The translations under genes were made by a program, and so were the position numbers. A stretch of 64,000 nt of DNA from an uncultured Dorea sp. (GTDB lineage Bacteria; Bacillota; Clostridia; Lachnospirales; Lachnospiraceae), in assembly GCA_910586965.1 (NCBI GenBank), contig CAJUMF010000010.1, forward strand, positions 43,927 through 107,926. The letters are read 5' to 3'. Below are positions 27,075-36,084 of this stretch, one piece after another. The notes below the pieces were generated by a model. It ran no database searches, was not told where the DNA came from, and saw only the letters and a list, made by a program, of their open reading frames with translations. Positions within the stretch are counted from its first letter, which is position 1; each line of letters starts with the position of its first letter.

Positions 27075-28205
27075 CTATTTTGTTTTTACCGATTTCGCCT
27101 TAGACCATGCAGAATATACTTTCTCTCCTTTAATCGTCTTGTATGTCCGGATTCTGACATAATATTTTTTCTTTGCTTTTAGTTTCGTCAACGTTCTCGA
27201 TGTAGTTTTATTTTTGCTGACAGTTACCGTCCTCTTCCCATTTTTAAACTTACTGTTCGTTGAATACTGTATCTGATAACCCGGCTTGCCTACAGACTGT
27301 CTGTTCCATCTTACCTTGATCTTTTTCTTTCCGGCAGTCAACCTGGCTATACTGGTCTTTTTGGGCGCGGAGGTTTTAGATGTGGTTTTTAAGCTTCCGC
27401 TAACCTTTATCTTTGCAGAAGAAATCACCGTAGAGCCGGATAACATTCGAATTGTAGCGTTCCCTGCCCCTACGCCTTTTATCACTCCGTTACTGTCTAC
27501 GGTACACACGCCTGTATCAGAACTTTGGAAAGAGAATCCTTTCGGACTCCCTGTCGTGGAAGCAAATCCGTTGTTGCAAATCAAAAGCGCTTTTGCCGTC
27601 TTGCCCGCTTCAACTTTGGACGGACTGTACGTGAGTTTTACCGGAACCAGACTGCGGTCAAACGCAATTCCACGGGTAACCGTTTTACTGCTGTAAGAGC
27701 CTTTTGATGCAGTACCCGATAACTCCGTGCCAAAGCATTGCACCCAATAATACCGCCCGTCAACTACAGCCATCCCGACTCCTATCGATGTGTAAGATTG
27801 ATTCAATATATTAGCCCTGTGTCCCGGTGAGCCCATCCATCCTTCCATTACCCGGGACGCCGTCTTTTGTCCGGCTGCTATATTCTCGCCCATCATCAAG
27901 CCAGAAGCCGTAAAACAATCCTCCCCATTTGGGCGGACATGCTGAAAAAATACTGACGTTTCATGGGCCCGGAGCATTGCTGTATCCAAAAGCTCCCGAT
28001 CCATCGTCAACGGCCGTGCACCTGCTGCTTTCCTCTGCTTGTTGACCTGATTCAGCACTTCAAATGCTTTTTCGTAATCATACGTTGCTTTTATGGATAT
28101 CCTGCCGCTCTCAGCCGCCTGTACTTCCTCCATAGGAAGTATCACTGAGAATAACATTGCCAGTATCATCACAAGTGCTATAACTCTATATCTGATTTTC
28201 CGCAT
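27075..28205 (-). CDS. Secreted CAP-domain protein with Ig-like and fn3 tail
   Basis: The 376-residue protein has a signal peptide (1-31) and a CAP/SCP domain (about 45-165). The domain carries the histidines and glutamates of the cavity in HVRPNGEDCF, MGENIAAG, GSPGHRANIL and YYWVQCFG. A Big_2-like region (about 190-270) and a basic fn3-like tail (about 285-376) follow. The tail closely resembles that of the 14401 surface protein (KKYYVRIRTYK versus KKYYVRLRSYK, each ending in WSK plus Lys-rich residues). It is probably wall-associated; the role of bacterial CAP proteins is poorly known. Confidence 0.85.
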   Translation of the reverse strand: MRKIRYRVIALVMILAMLFSVILPMEEVQAAESGRISIKATYDYEKAFEVLNQVNKQRKAAGARPLTMDRELLDTAMLRAHETSVFFQHVRPNGEDCFTASGLMMGENIAAGQKTASRVMEGWMGSPGHRANILNQSYTSIGVGMAVVDGRYYWVQCFGTELSGTASKGSYSSKTVTRGIAFDRSLVPVKLTYSPSKVEAGKTAKALLICNNGFASTTGSPKGFSFQSSDTGVCTVDSNGVIKGVGAGNATIRMLSGSTVISSAKIKVSGSLKTTSKTSAPKKTSIARLTAGKKKIKVRWNRQSVGKPGYQIQYSTNSKFKNGKRTVTVSKNKTTSRTLTKLKAKKKYYVRIRTYKTIKGEKVYSAWSKAKSVKTK

Positions 28206-28250
28206 ATTTACCTACCTAACCCTCTCTCCTTTAAAACAAATCATCTGTAT

Positions 28251-29429
28251 CTAGTGATGGAACAGACGAAGACCCGTAAAACTCATTACCATCCCGTACT
28301 TATTGCAGGCTGCGATTACATGGTCGTCCCGCACAGAGCCGCCCGGCTGCGCCACATACTTTACGCCGCTCCTGTGCGCCCGCTCGATATTATCCCCGAA
28401 GGGGAAGAAGGCATCAGACCCCAGCGACACGTCTGACATCTTATCAAGCCACTCTCTCTTTTCCTCTCTCGTAAACACTTCCGGTTTCTCCTTGAAAATG
28501 TTCTCCCACGCGCCGTCCGCCAGCACGTCCATGTAGTCCTCTCCGATATAAAGGTCGATGGCATTATCCCGGTCTGCCCTGCGGATGCCGTCCACGAAAG
28601 GAAGGCCCATCACCTGGGGCGACTGGCGCAGCCACCAGTTGTCCGCCTTCGTTCCTGCCAGACGGGTACAGTGGATTCTTGACTGCTGCCCCGCCCCAAT
28701 GCCAATCGCCTGACCGTCCTTTACATAGCACACGGAGTTGGACTGGGTGTATTTTAATGTAATCATAGAGATAGCAAGGTCAATCTTCGCCTGCTCGGTA
28801 AGTTCTTTATTGTCCGTCACGATATTGGCAAAAAACTCATCGTCAATCTTTAACTCATTTCTTCCCTGCTCGAAAGTAATGCCGAACACGTCCTTGTGCT
28901 CCAGCGGCTCCGGCACATAATCCGCGTCAATCTGAATCACATTATAATTGCCATTCTTCTTTGCTTTCAATATCTCCAGAGCCTCATCCGTATAGCCCGG
29001 AGCAATCACGCCGTCAGACACCTCTCTCTTGATGAGCCTTGCCGTGTCCGCGTCGCAGGTATCGGACAGGGAGATAAAATCCCCGAAAGAAGACATCCTA
29101 TCCGCTCCTCTCGCCCTTGCGTAAGCACAGGCTAAAGGCGACATCTCCCCGAGGTCGTCCACCCAGTAAATCTTCGCCAGCGTATCCGAAAGAGGAAGGC
29201 CTACCGCCGCCCCTGCCGGTGATACATGCTTAAAGGAAGTCGCCGCAGGAAGTCCGGTCGCCTGCTTAAGCTCCTTCACCAACTGCCAGCCGTTAAAGGC
29301 GTCCAGGAAATTGATATAGCCCGGCTTTCCGTTTAACACGGTGATGGGAAGGTCGTCGCCGCCTGCCATGTAGATCTTCGACGGTTTCTGGTTCGGGTTG
29401 CAGCCATATTTCAGCTCTAATTCTTTCAT
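28251..29429 (-). CDS. Standalone AICAR transformylase (PurH C-domain homologue)
   Basis: The 392-residue protein corresponds to the AICAR formyltransferase domain of PurH, including TSFKHVSPAGAAVG with the catalytic Lys-His pair and SNSVCYVKDGQAIGIGAGQQSR. The N-terminal MGS-like IMP cyclohydrolase domain of bifunctional PurH is absent. The gene immediately upstream encodes a separate IMP cyclohydrolase, so together they perform the last two steps of IMP synthesis. AGGAGGATATTC precedes the ATG. Confidence 0.9.
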   Translation of the reverse strand: MKELELKYGCNPNQKPSKIYMAGGDDLPITVLNGKPGYINFLDAFNGWQLVKELKQATGLPAATSFKHVSPAGAAVGLPLSDTLAKIYWVDDLGEMSPLACAYARARGADRMSSFGDFISLSDTCDADTARLIKREVSDGVIAPGYTDEALEILKAKKNGNYNVIQIDADYVPEPLEHKDVFGITFEQGRNELKIDDEFFANIVTDNKELTEQAKIDLAISMITLKYTQSNSVCYVKDGQAIGIGAGQQSRIHCTRLAGTKADNWWLRQSPQVMGLPFVDGIRRADRDNAIDLYIGEDYMDVLADGAWENIFKEKPEVFTREEKREWLDKMSDVSLGSDAFFPFGDNIERAHRSGVKYVAQPGGSVRDDHVIAACNKYGMVMSFTGLRLFHH

Positions 29430-29441
29430 CTGAATATCCTC

Positions 29442-30155
29442 CTATCTGTTCTTATTGATAATCTTCGTCTCATATTCCTTCGTAGCAATGTCGATATAGC
29501 GCACAAACAGCGACACCTTATTGTCCTCGTTGAGACTCCTCCACAATGTATCTGCAAATGCATCCATGTCATCCGGTATGCCGATTAGTTTCGGCTCGCC
29601 CTCAAAGCTCGGCAGAGGATTGCCGTCACATTTATATGTATGGATAAAATGCCCTTCGCCCGCCGCCGGGTTCTCATAGGCAAAGGTAAAGCGGCTGCAG
29701 CTTTCCGGATTCCCGTTATTGCTCTTCAGGATAGACATGGCATAATTGTACATGCCGTCCTCGATATGCATGATTCCGGAAATGCGCGGCGTGAAGTTCG
29801 GCCCGTCCGGCTCAAACTCACGGCTCCTTAAAGACTGCTCAAAGGTGAGCTGCCTGTCCATCCCCTCATAGATGGTATCCGTCTGGTCGCCGTTGGTCAC
29901 GATGGTCTTATTCCCCAGAATGCGGACAGGCGCATAGATGATAAGGCTGGGGTCCTCAAGCTTTGACTCGTCAAAAGCCTGGGTGCGGATTCCCTCGCCC
30001 TCCTCCGCAAATATGCGGTTGCGGCTGTTGGAGCTCCTCCCCATGATAAAGTAGGCGCACACCGCCTTTTTACCGTCCTCACTTCTCCCGATGATAATCC
30101 CGCGGCCCGGATAAGAATTGCCCTGCAATTCCTTTTCAATTGATAACATCTCCAT
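29442..30155 (-). CDS. IMP cyclohydrolase, PurO-like
   Basis: The 237-residue protein belongs to the IMP_cyclohyd family best known from archaeal PurO (YPGRGIIIGRSEDGKKAVCAYFIMGRSSNSRNR near the N-terminus). It closes the ring of FAICAR to give IMP. It is followed at 12 bp by the standalone AICAR transformylase. AAAAGGAGATG precedes the ATG. The pairing strongly supports the assignment. Confidence 0.88.
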   Translation of the reverse strand: MEMLSIEKELQGNSYPGRGIIIGRSEDGKKAVCAYFIMGRSSNSRNRIFAEEGEGIRTQAFDESKLEDPSLIIYAPVRILGNKTIVTNGDQTDTIYEGMDRQLTFEQSLRSREFEPDGPNFTPRISGIMHIEDGMYNYAMSILKSNNGNPESCSRFTFAYENPAAGEGHFIHTYKCDGNPLPSFEGEPKLIGIPDDMDAFADTLWRSLNEDNKVSLFVRYIDIATKEYETKIINKNR

Positions 30156-30356
30156 GAATACATCTCCTTTTTACTTTTGTTGAATTGTTCTTCTATTATA
30201 TATAAAACCCCTGGATTTTTCCAGTAGTATTTACACGCTTTCAAAACATGTTACAAATTTGCGGAATACAGATTTTTATTTTCGTATATTTTTACTATTG
30301 AACCGGATAAGCGAAAAGAATAGAATGGTTATCAGATTTTAAGACGAGGTATTATT

Positions 30357-31520
30357 ATGAACAGAGGAGCATCTGCAGCAAACACACGCGACTACTTATT
30401 CGACAACTACAAAGTTCTTTTGATCGTGCTTGTCGTCATGGGGCATTTCATCGAGCCGTGCTACCGGAACAATGCGTTTCTGTACACCCTCAAGTGGCTC
30501 ATCGTTTCCTTCCACATGCCGGCGTTTATCTTCATCTCCGGCTATTTTTCCAAACGTGAGCTGAAGTTCTCCGTAATCCTTAAGAAACTTCTCGTTCCGT
30601 ATATTGTGTACGAATTTGTCTACTACTTTTTCTATATTTTTGTCCTGCACAAGGAGACCGGGCTTTACCTTCTCTATCCCAAATTCTCCCTGTGGTATCT
30701 GCTCGCCCTCTTTGTGTGGCGCGCCGTAACTCCCCTTGTGAAAAAATGCCCGCACTATCTGTGGCTGTCCGCGGCCGCAGGACTTTTCATCGGCTGCTCT
30801 GATATGGCGGACAATTTTTTAAGCCTGCCGAGGATTCTCTATTTTTACCCGTTTTTCCTGGCAGGTACGGATTTTGACCGCTCTGTCCTCACGAAACTGC
30901 GGAAAAAATCATTCCGTCTCCTCTCCGCCGCAGCCATCGCAGTTTTTACCGGGTGCATCCTGTGCATCCCTGTATTCGGCACCCTTTCCGTAAAAGTATT
31001 TTACGGGCGGTACAACTATGACTTTCTCGGGCAGGACGTCCTTACCGGAATCCTCTGGCGCGCCCTCTGCTACGCCATAGGATTTGCCATGACTTTCGCG
31101 GGGCTACTGCTGGTTCCGGCCCGAAAAATGTTTTTCTCCTACATCGGAACACGCACTATGGCAGTCTATCTGTTCCACGGACTGACTTACTCCTACCTTA
31201 AGGACTGCACGAACCTGCTTAAAAATATAACTACCGTGCCCGAGTCTCTTTTGCTGCTCTGCGGCTGCGTACTGCTGACCGCCGTTTATTCCATCCCGCA
31301 GCTCACTGCATTTACAAATAAAGTCGCTGCTCTGCAATTTCCGGCTGCCGCCGCCCAAATCGGCATATCTTTTGTACATGCTACCTCTGACAGCGTCACC
31401 GGTTTCTATCTGCGGACCTGCCACCTGCTGCATGAAAGGATGACCGCTTTCACATGGTTACTGTACAGGCGCAAAGCCCACGGGTTCGGCCCCATGATGT
31501 TCCTGGGAGGAAGGTTCTGA
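30357..31520 (+). CDS. Membrane acyltransferase (acyltransferase-3 family)
   Basis: The 387-residue integral membrane protein has about ten transmembrane helices. The N-terminal DNYKVLLIVLVVMGHFIEP carries the conserved His, and FHMPAFIFISGYFSKR is typical of acyltransferase-3 / fucose 4-O-acetylase-like proteins (COG3594). Such enzymes O-acetylate cell-surface glycans. It is monocistronic, and the acceptor is unknown. Confidence 0.85.
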   Translation: MNRGASAANTRDYLFDNYKVLLIVLVVMGHFIEPCYRNNAFLYTLKWLIVSFHMPAFIFISGYFSKRELKFSVILKKLLVPYIVYEFVYYFFYIFVLHKETGLYLLYPKFSLWYLLALFVWRAVTPLVKKCPHYLWLSAAAGLFIGCSDMADNFLSLPRILYFYPFFLAGTDFDRSVLTKLRKKSFRLLSAAAIAVFTGCILCIPVFGTLSVKVFYGRYNYDFLGQDVLTGILWRALCYAIGFAMTFAGLLLVPARKMFFSYIGTRTMAVYLFHGLTYSYLKDCTNLLKNITTVPESLLLLCGCVLLTAVYSIPQLTAFTNKVAALQFPAAAAQIGISFVHATSDSVTGFYLRTCHLLHERMTAFTWLLYRRKAHGFGPMMFLGGRF

Positions 31521-31522
31521 TA

Positions 31523-32110
31523 TCAAACTTTCTCTCCGGGTTTCACGACCCGCACCACATTCTCTTTCCGGATTTCCCATATATTTCCGCATACGCCTGA
31601 TTCCTCAAGGCTCTCTATCTCGAATACCCGTTTCCAGCTCTCCCTGATCTTCTGCACCTCCTCCGGGTAAAACCCTTTGTACCTCCCCTCAAAAAATTCA
31701 AATCCGTTGGCCACGCCGATATCTTTCAAGTGCTGCTTATAGCGCGCCGCGTCCTCATCATCTTTCGGAAGATAGATACGGTTCAGGACATAATCCCACC
31801 TAAGGTCGCTGAAATAGATGACCTCTTCCTCCGGAACGGACAGCTCATACACCACCGTACCCTCGATCGGCGGCAGGCAGTCCTCTCTGCGGATGGCGCA
31901 CCAGATGGGGGCTTTCACATCCTCCGGTTTCGGGACCTTTTTTGCCGCCGTCCTCGTAAACCAGTCGTAGCTGTCCAGGAACAGGGGCGCGATATCCCCA
32001 AAATGCAGCTCCACATACTTCCTCACATTGATGACCCTTCCATCCCGCTCAAGCTGATATAAAGTCTTGTCATTCTGCCTTGTAAACAGGCTTACCATCT
32101 TTCCGGACAT
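31523..32110 (-). CDS. DUF3841 family protein
   Basis: About 195 residues, beginning MSGKMVSLFTRQNDKTLYQLERDGRVINV, which resembles DUF3841 proteins. Function is unknown. Possible starts are the ATGs at 32110 and 32098; the first has a GGGGGAA-like site upstream. It is convergent with, and 2 bp from, the acyltransferase gene. Confidence 0.65.
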   Translation of the reverse strand: MSGKMVSLFTRQNDKTLYQLERDGRVINVRKYVELHFGDIAPLFLDSYDWFTRTAAKKVPKPEDVKAPIWCAIRREDCLPPIEGTVVYELSVPEEEVIYFSDLRWDYVLNRIYLPKDDEDAARYKQHLKDIGVANGFEFFEGRYKGFYPEEVQKIRESWKRVFEIESLEESGVCGNIWEIRKENVVRVVKPGEKV

Positions 32111-32253
32111 ATCCGATTCCCCCAATCAATTGTAGTACCATCATTATATCTTCCCCTGCACGCTTTTTCAATCATATACTGCCGCATAAATTCCTTGCCA
32201 TGGGGAAATTGCGGTGTTATACTGTTTTTGTATCAAAGAGTGAGGTGATTTAC

Positions 32254-32889
32254 ATGAACAATCTGCAAAAAGCTTTTTCTGCTGCAGCACCTTCTGTGAT
32301 TGCAGAGCTGAAAAAGCGAAACATGGAAGGGTATTATTTTGAAAGCTGTGATGAGATGGTGAAAAAAATCTTATCTATGCTGCCGGAGAATAGCTCTATT
32401 GCCTGGGGCGGCTCTGAGAGCTTTAAGGAAAGCGGTATGTTAGCTGCTCTTAAGGAAGGGAACTATCAGCTTATCGACCGCGCTCTTGCTGTTACTGATG
32501 AAGAAAAGCGGACACTTTACGGCCGTACTGTCGTGGCTGATGCTTATTTTATGAGCAGCAATGCCATTACATACGACGGAATCCTCCTGAACATTGACGG
32601 TTCAGGGAACCGGCTTGCTTGCCTGATGCACGGTCCCAAGGAAGTATACGTCATTGTCGGCATGAACAAATTTACAAAAACCGTCGAGGCTGGAATCGAA
32701 CGCATCCGCAATCTGGCATCTCCCGCAAACGTACAGCGGCTTGACCGGAAAACACCCTGCCATGAGACCGGACTGTGCGCTAACTGCTTTTCTCCGGACT
32801 GCATCTGCAGCCATCTTGTCATAACAAGGCGCAGCATCCTGCCCGGAAGGATCAAAGTCTTTATGGTTGGGGAAAATCTTGGATATTAA
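32254..32889 (+). CDS. LUD-domain protein (lactate utilisation-like)
   Basis: The 211-residue protein has an LUD (LutB/LutC, DUF162) domain, with SSIAWGGSESFKESG, ADAYFMSSNAITYDG and VYVIVGMNKF as recognisable segments. A C-terminal Cys cluster (CHETGLCANCFSPDCIC) could bind a metal or Fe-S centre. The ATG at 32254 is preferred because GAGGTGATT lies 5-10 bp upstream. No lutA or lutB is nearby, so a role in lactate oxidation is uncertain. Confidence 0.8.
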   Translation: MNNLQKAFSAAAPSVIAELKKRNMEGYYFESCDEMVKKILSMLPENSSIAWGGSESFKESGMLAALKEGNYQLIDRALAVTDEEKRTLYGRTVVADAYFMSSNAITYDGILLNIDGSGNRLACLMHGPKEVYVIVGMNKFTKTVEAGIERIRNLASPANVQRLDRKTPCHETGLCANCFSPDCICSHLVITRRSILPGRIKVFMVGENLGY

Positions 32890-32912
32890 AAAACTTATTT
32901 TTATGAATATTT

Positions 32913-32950
32913 AAAACGGTGCCTGCTGAGACTATGCAGGCACCGTTTTT
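32913..32950. terminator. Terminator between LUD gene and feo operon
   Basis: AAAACGGTGCCTGC (32913-32926) pairs with GCAGGCACCGTTTTT (32936-32950), giving a perfect stem of at least 13 bp. It has A and T runs on the two sides and can serve both convergent units. Confidence 0.85.
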
Positions 32951-32960
32951 CGATTCATTC

Positions 32961-33098
32961 TCAATGGCAATGTCCGCCGCAGTTCTTGCAGTCGCCGCCG
33001 CACTGTATGGATTTCCCATTCTTCTTATCCCGAACCATGCTCCTTACAGCAAGCCCCACAAGAGCGCAGACAATTATCCCCACAACAAAAGTTCCCAT
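32961..33098 (-). CDS. FeoB-associated Cys-rich membrane protein
   Basis: A 45-residue protein with one transmembrane helix (FVVGIIVCALVGLAV) and a Cys/His-rich tail ending CGGDCKNCGGHCH. Small proteins of this kind are known directly downstream of feoB in Firmicutes. The ATG at 33098 is 45 bp beyond the feoB stop on the same strand. A role as an iron-binding or assembly partner of FeoB is inferred. Confidence 0.85.
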   Translation of the reverse strand: MGTFVVGIIVCALVGLAVRSMVRDKKNGKSIQCGGDCKNCGGHCH

Positions 33099-33142
33099 TT
33101 TTCTAAACCTCCGTCTGCATTTTCTGTTTTTTCTTCCGGCTC

Positions 33143-35296
33143 CTATCTCGCCGCAGCCATTCCTTTCACACCCATCTTCAGCGTTCCGCTTTCTTTATAC
33201 GGACGCACCAGCAGATAGACAAATCCGATGACAAGGGCTATTGCCGCAACTGTCCCGATGCCGAAACCGCCGCCGGACATCACATTTCCAATCTGATACA
33301 CGCAGAGTGATACGACATAGGCGAGAAGTGTCTGGTATCCGATTGCAAACCAAAACCACTTAATATTGTTCATCTCCCGCTTGATGGCTCCCATCGCCGC
33401 AAAGCAAGGCGCGCACAAGAGGTTAAATACAAGGAAGGAATATGCGGCTGCCGCCGTCATGCTGCCGGCAAGCTGCCCCCAGATTTCTGTACCGTCCTCC
33501 GCAACCTCTGCGAACCCGAACAGGATGCCAAAGGTTCCTACCACGTTCTCTTTGGCGATGAGTCCGGTAACCGCCGCCACCGCCATCTTCCAGTCACCCC
33601 AGCCGAGAGGCGCAAAAAGCGGTGCAAGGATACTTCCGAAAGCCGCCAGGATGCTGCTGTCAAGCTGTTCTGCCTCAAGCATCCCAAAGGAACCGTCCGA
33701 CCAGCCAAAGCTCATCAGGAACCATAAAAGAACCGTTGACACAAGGATGATCGTGCCTGCCTTTTTGATAAATGAATACCCGCGCTCCCACATGCTTCGA
33801 AGGACATTTCCCGCTGTCGGCATATGGTACGCCGGCAGCTCCATAACGAAGGGCGCCGGGTCTCCCGCGAACATCCGCGTCTTTTTTAAGATAATGCCGG
33901 AGCAGATGACTGCTGCGATGCCTGCAAAGTACGCGCTGGGCGCAACCCATGCCGCCCCGTCAAAGAGCGCTCCTGCAATCAGCGCGATGATCGGCAGCTT
34001 TGCCCCGCAGGGGATAAATGTGGTCGTCATAATCGTCATCTTGCGGTCCCTGTCATTTTCAATCGTCCTGGATGCCATAATCCCCGGTACGCCGCATCCC
34101 GTACCGATGAGCATCGGGATGAAAGATTTCCCTGAAAGGCCAAACTTGCGGAAGATCCTGTCCATAATAAATGCCACCCTCGCCATATATCCGCAGCCTT
34201 CCAAAAACGCAAGGAAGATAAACAGTACAAGCATCTGCGGTACAAAACCAAGCACTGCGCCCACTCCTGCCACAATTCCGTCAAGGATGAGACCCTTAAG
34301 CCAGTCTGCACAGTTTATGCTCACAAGGACGTTCTCGATTGCCGGAGGGATGATCTCGTCGAACAGCACATCATTTGTCCAGTCTGTTACAAATGCCCCC
34401 ACTGTCGATACAGATACATAATACACCAGCCACATGACAATTGCAAATATAGGCAGCGCCAGCCACCGGTTTGTCACCCAGCGGTCTATCTTATCTGATA
34501 CGGTAAGTTTCTGCGTCCGGTTTTTCTGCACACATTCCGCGATTACCGAAGATATGCAGACATACCTCTCATTCGTGATTATGCTCTCCGTATCATCGTC
34601 AAACCGCTCCTCCATCTCCTTTATGTCTGCGGATATGTCCGGTACAGACGGCATCTGTTCCTTAATCTTATCATCTTTCTCCAAAAGCTTGACCGCGAAA
34701 AATCTTTTCTGTGCATCAGGCACGATTCCGGCAAGCCGTTCTTCTACTCTCCTTATGGTGCTCTCCGCCTCTTCTCCGAACTCATGGACTGCTTTCGCCG
34801 CTTTCCCGGACTTCGCAAGGAGCACCGCCCGGTCCGCCGTCTCCATGATGCCTGTTCCCTTAAGGGCAGAAATCCGTGTTACCTCACAACCGAGCTTTTC
34901 GCCCAGTTTTACGGTATCAATCACATCGCCGTTCTTTTGCACGATATCCATCATATTCACCGCCATGATTACCGGAATCCCAAGCTCCATAAGCTGCGTG
35001 GACAGATAAAGATTACGCTCAATGTTTGTTCCGTCCACGATATTGATGATGGCATCCGGCCTGTCGCCAATCAGGTAATCCCTCGCCACCACTTCCTCCA
35101 GCGTGTAGGGAGACAGGGAATAGATACCCGGCAAGTCCATGATGATGACATCCTTTTGCCCCTTTAATTTCCCTTCTTTTTTCTCTACCGTTACCCCCGG
35201 CCAGTTGCCCACGAACTGATTTGATCCGGTGAGCGCATTGAACAGCGTCGTCTTGCCGCTGTTTGGATTTCCCGCAAGTGCTATTTTTACAGACAT
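33143..35296 (-). CDS. feoB: Ferrous iron transporter B
   Basis: FeoB is the GTPase-coupled Fe2+ importer of the inner membrane. At 717 residues it has an N-terminal G domain (G1 GNPNSGKT, G3 DLPG, G4 NMMD), a helical spacer, and two Gate domains with about ten transmembrane helices (LEGCGYMARVAFIMDR, IPCGAKLPI). The ATG at 35296 follows GAAGGAGAAGG. It is preceded by two FeoA genes, and a predicted regulator site lies just upstream. Confidence 0.97.
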   Translation of the reverse strand: MSVKIALAGNPNSGKTTLFNALTGSNQFVGNWPGVTVEKKEGKLKGQKDVIIMDLPGIYSLSPYTLEEVVARDYLIGDRPDAIINIVDGTNIERNLYLSTQLMELGIPVIMAVNMMDIVQKNGDVIDTVKLGEKLGCEVTRISALKGTGIMETADRAVLLAKSGKAAKAVHEFGEEAESTIRRVEERLAGIVPDAQKRFFAVKLLEKDDKIKEQMPSVPDISADIKEMEERFDDDTESIITNERYVCISSVIAECVQKNRTQKLTVSDKIDRWVTNRWLALPIFAIVMWLVYYVSVSTVGAFVTDWTNDVLFDEIIPPAIENVLVSINCADWLKGLILDGIVAGVGAVLGFVPQMLVLFIFLAFLEGCGYMARVAFIMDRIFRKFGLSGKSFIPMLIGTGCGVPGIMASRTIENDRDRKMTIMTTTFIPCGAKLPIIALIAGALFDGAAWVAPSAYFAGIAAVICSGIILKKTRMFAGDPAPFVMELPAYHMPTAGNVLRSMWERGYSFIKKAGTIILVSTVLLWFLMSFGWSDGSFGMLEAEQLDSSILAAFGSILAPLFAPLGWGDWKMAVAAVTGLIAKENVVGTFGILFGFAEVAEDGTEIWGQLAGSMTAAAAYSFLVFNLLCAPCFAAMGAIKREMNNIKWFWFAIGYQTLLAYVVSLCVYQIGNVMSGGGFGIGTVAAIALVIGFVYLLVRPYKESGTLKMGVKGMAAAR

Positions 35297-35363
35297 AACC
35301 CTTCTCCTTCTCATAAATATTCGCAAAATAAAAACTTTTTATGTTAGCTTTTACTTCCTTTTA

Positions 35364-35377
35364 TTAGTTTTAACTAA
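35364..35377. promoter_or_regulatory. DtxR-like operator between feoA and feoB
   Basis: TTAGTTTTAACTAA has the same half-sites (TTAGT/ACTAA, same spacing) as the perfect palindrome at 35973-35986. This suggests a second regulated promoter directly in front of feoB. Confidence 0.55.
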
Positions 35378-35413
35378 CCTATGTGTAAAAAAAATTAAAC
35401 CTTCGCTCTGCCA

Positions 35414-35635
35414 TTACTCCACTAATATCATCTCTGCATCTGCTTTCCGCAGGGAAAGCTCATAGCCTCTCACCGTTACTTCCACCGGGTCTCCAAGAGG
35501 CGCAACTTTTCGGACAAATATTTCTACGCCTTTCGTGATTCCCATATCCATAATCCTCCTCTTCACCGGCCCTTCGCCTGTCAGCCTTTTCACCCTCACC
35601 GTTTCCTTGCAAGGCACTTCTTTTAACGTCTTCAT
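35414..35635 (-). CDS. feoA: FeoA-domain protein
   Basis: The 73-residue SH3-like FeoA protein (MDMGITKGVEIFVRKVAPLGDPVEVTVRGYELSLRK) is thought to act at the cytoplasmic side of FeoB. It is the second of two feoA genes here, 118 bp upstream of feoB. Confidence 0.93.
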   Translation of the reverse strand: MKTLKEVPCKETVRVKRLTGEGPVKRRIMDMGITKGVEIFVRKVAPLGDPVEVTVRGYELSLRKADAEMILVE

Positions 35636-35693
35636 CTTCCCTTATCCCTTCTTTCCTTTATATTTTGCAAGCCACTTTGCAGGCGGCGTCTGC

Positions 35694-35903
35694 CTACACG
35701 ATAATCTTATTCGCCATATCCCTTCCTATGGCCACGCGGGAATCCTTCACATTCACAATCACGCTGCCGCCGATATCGGATACAACCGTCACAATTCCGC
35801 CGGCAACGAATCCAAGATTCTCTAAAAATTTCTTTACCTCTTCTTTTCCGCTGATTTTTTTGATTTGCATCGGCTCACCTGAATTTACCATTGACAACGG
35901 CAT
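35694..35903 (-). CDS. feoA: Second FeoA-domain protein
   Basis: A 69-residue FeoA-like protein (FLENLGFVAGGIVTVVSDIGGSVIVNVKDSRVAIGRDMANKIIV) with AAAGGAGG upstream. It is the first gene of the feo cluster, separated by 58 bp from the other feoA. Two divergent FeoA proteins ahead of one FeoB are common in clostridia. Confidence 0.92.
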   Translation of the reverse strand: MPLSMVNSGEPMQIKKISGKEEVKKFLENLGFVAGGIVTVVSDIGGSVIVNVKDSRVAIGRDMANKIIV

Positions 35904-35970
35904 TACACCATCCTCCTTTTACTGCATCAGTCTATGACGTATTAATTTTGATAAATATTTTCAATTTCAT

Positions 35971-35988
35971 TGTTAGTATATACTAACA
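35971..35988. promoter_or_regulatory. Perfect 18-bp palindrome, DtxR-type operator
   Basis: TGTTAGTATATACTAACA is a perfect palindrome in the divergent region between the feo cluster and the DtxR-like gene. Its TTAG...CTAA layout fits DtxR/MntR-family sites. It probably controls both directions in response to iron. Confidence 0.75.
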
Positions 35989-36084
35989 TATATTAGATGT
36001 CAACAACTTTTTGGATCTTTTTAAGTTTTTTGTGTTTCCTGTCTAAATATGATATACTAAAAGAAATTTACAAGGAGAAATCAG

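Noticed and set aside
32919..33231. Two overlapping plus-strand frames of about 80-100 codons
   Set aside because: They are antisense to the terminator, the FeoB-associated Cys-rich gene and the feoB 3' end, and have no ribosome sites.
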